Source: Heligmosomoides polygyrus polygyrus
Lineage: Eukaryota > Nematoda > Chromadorea > Rhabditida > Heligmosomidae
Assembly (NCBI GenBank): GCA_947396885.1
Contig: OX377206.1
Location: 84,813,960 to 84,877,959, forward strand
DNA: 64,000 nt
Reading direction: 5' to 3'
Under the pieces are notes generated by a model, which searched no databases, had not been told where the DNA came from, and was given only the letters and a program-made list of their open reading frames with translations. The position numbers and the translations under genes were made by a program. Shown here piece by piece: positions 59,743-64,000 of the stretch (the stretch's first letter is position 1; each line of letters opens with the position of its first letter).

Positions 59743-61214
59743 ATTTATTTATTTATTTATTTATTTATTGGAGACGAGATAATGCCAAGTAAACCTTACA
59801 TAAAAAGAGCACCAAAATACAGCACAACTTTGAAACCATACAATTTAAAAAAAAGGTAAAAAGTGTGGGCAATCAGATTAAAACAAGTTGAAACAAAGGA
59901 AAACAACAGTAGTGTAATCGCTCCCACAAAAAGTAAACTAAATGATGAATTTCATGGAAAAAGTGAATGATCTCCTTCGAGTTGACAGTCAAGAAAGCTT
60001 TTGGAACCTTTCAGCGACATTTAAAAAGCGTTTTCTTTTAGAAGGGGAAGGAAGAGTCGAATTGTTCTACTAGAAAGGAAGCTGCTCCTAGCCTTGCTTT
60101 TTACAACCGGCCCCGCAAATCTAAGGACACCATTTCTAGTAAGACTGGAAGTTAAAACGAAGATCTGGTGCAACAGAACATTGACAATACCCTTAAGGAT
60201 CTTAAACATCATGACCAGGTCATTTTTGATTCTTCTATACCTGAGGGAGGACAAACCTAGCTGCTTAGCCCTGCATGCTCCATTAGGAATTGCGGGGTAG
60301 TCAAGACCAAAGCATCTGAGGAACATTTTGCGGCTGAAATTGTTCTGTACGCTTTCTAATAAAGTGATGTCCTTTTGTTATGACGGACAGAACACTCGTG
60401 CCGTTTTCAAGGATAAAGCGAATGTAGATTTTGTAGGCTTTGATCCAAATATTTGGGTTTGAAGACCCAAGTGTTTTGAAAAGATTAAACTTTCGAGTAG
60501 TAGCCTTATTGACGATAAACCTGAGATGGGAAGAAAAATCTAATTTGGAGTTGATCAGAAACCCTAGGTCCCACTCTTCAACTACTTTACTTAGAATGTT
60601 ACCACCCAGTGTGTAGTTAACAGAAGCAGAGGAATGATTCCCTATAGATAAGAGAAAGGTCTTCTCAACCGCAATGGGAAGCTCCCACTTTGTAGACCAG
60701 TTCTCTAATGTAGTCTATAGCGGACTGTAATTTGGCTTTATCCGCCAGATTGTCGATGACTTTATAAATTTTGATGTCATCAGCGCACATCTTGCATGTT
60801 ACATCCAGAAGGCCGATGCCTTCAGGTAGCTCTAACGTGTAAATGAGAAAAAGGGTTGGGAATTAGACTCCGACCTGAGGTAGTCCGCTTTCTGCCCGAC
60901 ATATCGAAGAAAACTTATTGCGAACGCGGACTGATAGGTTCTATTTGAGAGAAAATTAGCAATCCAAGTCACAATTGCAGAATGAATTCCAACAAACTTT
61001 GAACTATCAAGCAGCTTACCACGGAGACTTTGTCAAAAGCCTTTTTAAAGTAGAAATACATGACTTTCATTGCGCTCAAGAACTCCGGTCCAGTCGTTGA
61101 GCGAGTGAGGACGACTGCTTCCACGGAACGCCCTTCCAGAAACCCGAACTGGTTTTCGGAGATGGCGTTGTTCTTTACTAGATGATCTATGATGTATTTT
61201 TTGAGTTTTTTTCT
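59743..61214 (-). mobile_element. 5'-truncated LINE, minus strand
   Basis: The minus strand ends in an (AATA)n tail at 59743-59768. Decayed reverse transcriptase can be followed across frames: ENQFGFLEGRSVEAVVLTRS, FYFKKAFDKVS, CADDIKIYKVID (the ADD catalytic motif), AYKIYIRFILENGTS and LRYRRIKNDLVMMFKILKGI. Starts abruptly inside the RT domain at 61214 next to a 76-bp direct repeat. Confidence 0.85.
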
Positions 61215-61290
61215 GCCACTCCTGTACGCTTCTATTCAGTTCATTCGAAAACACACTGTTTCAGCTGATGTCAACAGAAGTACTAATTTT
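61215..61290. repeat. 76-bp direct repeat, right of LINE
   Basis: Partner of 59667-59742; the pair brackets the LINE exactly and may be an unusually long, aged target-site duplication. Confidence 0.8.
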
Positions 61291-61312
61291 TGATGTTTCA
61301 TGTACAGAAGGA

Positions 61313-62343
61313 TTAGGTTGTCCCATAAGACCCCGCCGTTTTTTCAACGATTCATTGCGGATTTCGCCGGCGGTCTCTTGCATAGCGCTATGCAGCATTC
61401 GAAAGAGAATGATTTGATTATCAGCGCGTTTACTGTGTTTCTTTTTTCATCCTGAATTTTGTCAATTTTTAGGCTGTTAAAGTGAAAAGTGAAAAGTGGT
61501 CACCTGCGCACTTGTTCTCTTCGCTTAGGTTTGGAATTTTTTGCGCAGTTTTTCATAGCATTTGGAAGACAATGTTTTGTAATACAGTAATACGTGTTGG
61601 TCCTATTTGCTCACTTGTCCTTTAATGATTTTTAGACCATCAAATTGGGACGTCCGAAGGAGATTTGTTTTTACCGACAGCTCCTGCTCCGTGATAGGAA
61701 TTTTTCGCTCGGTGTTATATGTCGGTTGAAAGGGAATGGTTTGCTCCATAAGAATTTGTGTCGCGTTTATTGGCTCGTGCTGATTTCTGTCGAATATCAA
61801 CAAAATTCCAAAAAAAAAAGAAAAATCATCTTCATCAACAAGTTCTCCTTGTTCAGTTGTTGATATTCGACAGAAATCAGCATGAACCAACAAACGCGAC
61901 ACAAATTCTTATTGAGCAAGACATCTTCTTTCGAACGACATACAACGCCAAGCAAAAAAGTCCAACCACAGAACCGAGCTGTCGGTAAAAATTCGGACGG
62001 AAAAGTCGGGCGTTCCAATTTGATGGCCTTAAAATCAATAAAGGACAAGTGACCAAATAGGACCGACACGTACTCTTGTAGCACAGAACATTGCCTTCCA
62101 AATGCTATGAAAAACTGCGCAAAAAATTCTAAACGTAAGCGGAGAGAGCAAATGCACAAAAGGCCACTTTTTCACTTTTCACTTTAACGACCTAAAAATT
62201 AATAAAATTCAGGATGAAATAGGAAACGCAATAGACTAACTGATAGAGCAAATCATTCTATTTCGGATGCTGTACAGCGCTTTGCAAGAAACCGCCGGCG
62301 AAATCGTTGAAAAAAAACGGCGGGGACTTATGGGACAACCTAA
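61313..62343. mobile_element. 1.03-kb palindromic (foldback) element with mariner-like ends
   Basis: Ends ttaggttgtcccataag and its inverse, TA on the right flank and GA on the left. Almost the whole element is two inverted arms of about 500 bp meeting near 61830 (tgttgatattcgacagaaatcag and its complement flank the centre). No transposase frame; open stretches on both strands reflect the symmetry. Confidence 0.88.
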
Positions 62344-62859
62344 TACATCAAACATCGAAAATTCATTGTCAGCGATTTCTCACCGTGCATATTTTTCCAT
62401 ATTAAGATCACTGCAATCATGAATTTGTTGGGGAGAGCCATACGAGTAAATTTAACATTAACTAACTGATCGAGAAACGCTACACTTTATTGGGTTGTGT
62501 ATTTGAACTGTCCTGTTTAGTTTAGTTTAGTTTTTTTGCGCATAAACACGTGCAGTAAATGAATATCTTTCCGTCATTCACTTCTCATTCGCCGATATCT
62601 TACAAATTGCATATCACATTATACACGCCCCATCCAACTTGCACTGCAAACCATTTCAACCTTCAGCAGCAACAATTTACCTTCACTGATTACTGATTTG
62701 TTTTTTCTGGTTATAAGCAAACTTTTAGACCAATCGGGGACGTCGAAGCGCGAATTCAGCAGTACGGGCTCACGGCCCCCCAGATACCGAGGATTCTCGA
62801 CGCGCGGGTGCAGATGCGCAGCAAGGTGCTCCTATGGCCCAGCGAGGTACGTCCGGGGA

Positions 62860-63430
62860 ACTACAGTGCGTTTCAGAAGTGTATACCCACCTCATAAATT
62901 GTTCATGTCTCCTTTCTTCTTCATTTCTGCAGGCCCGCACTAGCTCCATTAGATTCCTCGCCGAGAATCAGACTTTCTTGAACAAATTTGGATGTTTGGG
63001 TGTTTTAAAAATATGTATCCACTTGCGAGAAGCGATTTCTTTACTAAATTGGAAAGTAGATCGGACCACTTCGTATAACATCATACATCCTATTATACAT
63101 CCCGTTGGCGGTTCTGGATGGTTTTTTCTTCGAATGTGTCCCAAGTTGTCAAAATCACCTCCACGCCGTTGAACTGTCGGTTATTCGCGTAGACTCGTCG
63201 AACCACGATTTCCCACATGTTCTCCATTGGGTTGTTGTCAGGAGAGCATGCCGGCTAGTCCGTTACTTGAATGCTATGACGGTGAAGCCAATCTTTGGTC
63301 GACCTGAACACATAGACTGCAGCTGTGTCCTGCTGCAGAACATGTGTCTGGCGTTTTCTGCCTCTCAAGAAAAGAAGAAGTCTAGACTCCAGTACACGTT
63401 ACCACTCCAGACTGCCCATGCGACAGACGG
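62860..63430 (-). pseudogene. Tc1/Tc3-like transposase relic with one terminal repeat
   Basis: Left end tacagtgcgtttcagaagtg is a Tc1-type terminus. On the minus strand the transposase C-terminus reads QQDTAAVYVFRSTKDW, then PACSPDNNPMENMWEIVVRR (with a stop before PAC) and VYANNRQFNGVEVILTTWD. It holds the second Asp (QQD) and the ...NP.EN.W block with the final Glu. The second terminal repeat was not found. Confidence 0.82.
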
Positions 63431-64000
63431 AAGGCTAAGCTTTAGGTTTCCGCTGCTGCAGAAGCCGGCCCATGTCCTCAATGGTCCGCCTCCGAAGTGG
63501 CGACCACGGGGCCCTCTCGCAGGTCTCTCCAGCCATGTCGGTATTCGTCAGGACCATCCAGATTAAATGTTTTCTGGTTGGTAAAGATAAAGAAGTTTCT
63601 GCATCTGGACCGACGCAAGCCCTAGTTGAACGTTATCGCGGAAACTTATTCGCTGAAAATTCTATAAGTATATGTTTAGACTGTGGCCTACACTTTCGCC
63701 GCCACGAGCCTTACAGCAAGCTCTTCATCGGTATCGATTCTTCGCGCGGCGCGGCTGCGATAGCGTTTACAGTCCTTCACGGTCACATCTCACTTCAAGG
63801 AACGTTTAGATGCTGTAGCTAGCCCTAAGTGGCTGGCTCACCAGCTTTCGAAGATTTGACCTATGTGGCAGCGTCTCTGATTTTCAAACTTCGACGAAAA
63901 CCCTTCTCACCCTTCTCTAATTGTCGAACGGCGGCAAGAGTACCAAAACCCTCCACAGATTCTACTCTATGGCGGTCTCACCAATTCCTACAGATACAGA
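63431..64000. other. No supported gene at the right edge
   Basis: A plus-strand frame (63472-63822) is open but has no recognised motif and may overlap the N-terminal remains of the Tc1-like element. Confidence 0.3.

Noticed and set aside
61603..62159. Several 70-120 codon frames on both strands
   Set aside because: They mirror each other across the centre of the 61313-62343 palindrome.

Overview
The window is eukaryotic and fits a nematode, probably a clade V parasite of the hookworm/strongylid kind (organism is inference). Short exons lie between introns that end in TTTTCAG-like acceptors. There is a worm-type RNAi RNA-dependent RNA polymerase (RdRP), and the space between exons is packed with mariner/Tc1 elements, tRNA-derived SINEs, hairpin MITEs, LINE fragments and one LTR retrotransposon. 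Nothing in it looks bacterial or operonic. A 200-base run of N lies at 3273-3472.

The left 39 kb is dominated by one host gene on the minus strand, running from about 38787 down to about 3545. I assembled 34 exons by reading the minus strand and requiring acceptor/donor signals and matching codon phase at each junction; together they give a model of about 1354 residues. It contains the cell-type RdRP core: a VTP-R block, the RDHGCYMYA and FSDGCGRI blocks, [17 protein letters not shown]...RPHPDEMAG, the catalytic DLDGD at 10333-10347, and [11 protein letters not shown]. Such enzymes make secondary siRNAs that silence transposons. The N-terminal half is less certain than the core. Four places look odd: a DNA transposon abutting exon 4, a TGA or 39-nt intron in exon 15, a shifted acceptor at exon 21, and an ambiguous 3' end.

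Inside this gene, in the intron between exons 9 and 10 and in the opposite orientation, sits a complete, very young Ty3/gypsy LTR retrotransposon (25249-32842; 294-bp LTRs differing at one base, 5-bp target duplication TCTTC). Its single 2228-residue reading frame carries gag zinc knuckle, protease, RT, RNase H, integrase and GPY/F domains, then an unusual extra region of about 480 residues that I do not recognise. Nearly all SINE copies in the introns of the host gene are also antisense to it.

From 39 to 64 kb host coding signal is sparse. A minus-strand CUE-domain gene with a polyproline C-terminus has its last four exons at 45479-47885, and a plus-strand gene with an AT-hook-like C-terminus has its last two exons at 57479-57988. 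The rest is mobile DNA: a head-to-head mariner foldback (40673-41566), a frameshifted mariner with a nested insertion (about 42660-43735), a mariner whose inverted ends contain a poly-G run (44404-45317), a related G-tract element (about 48508-49080), two copies of a TIR element (36784-37952 and 49449-50056), a 5'-truncated LINE flanked by 76-bp repeats (59743-61214), a 1-kb palindromic element (61313-62343) and a Tc1-like transposase relic (62860-63430).
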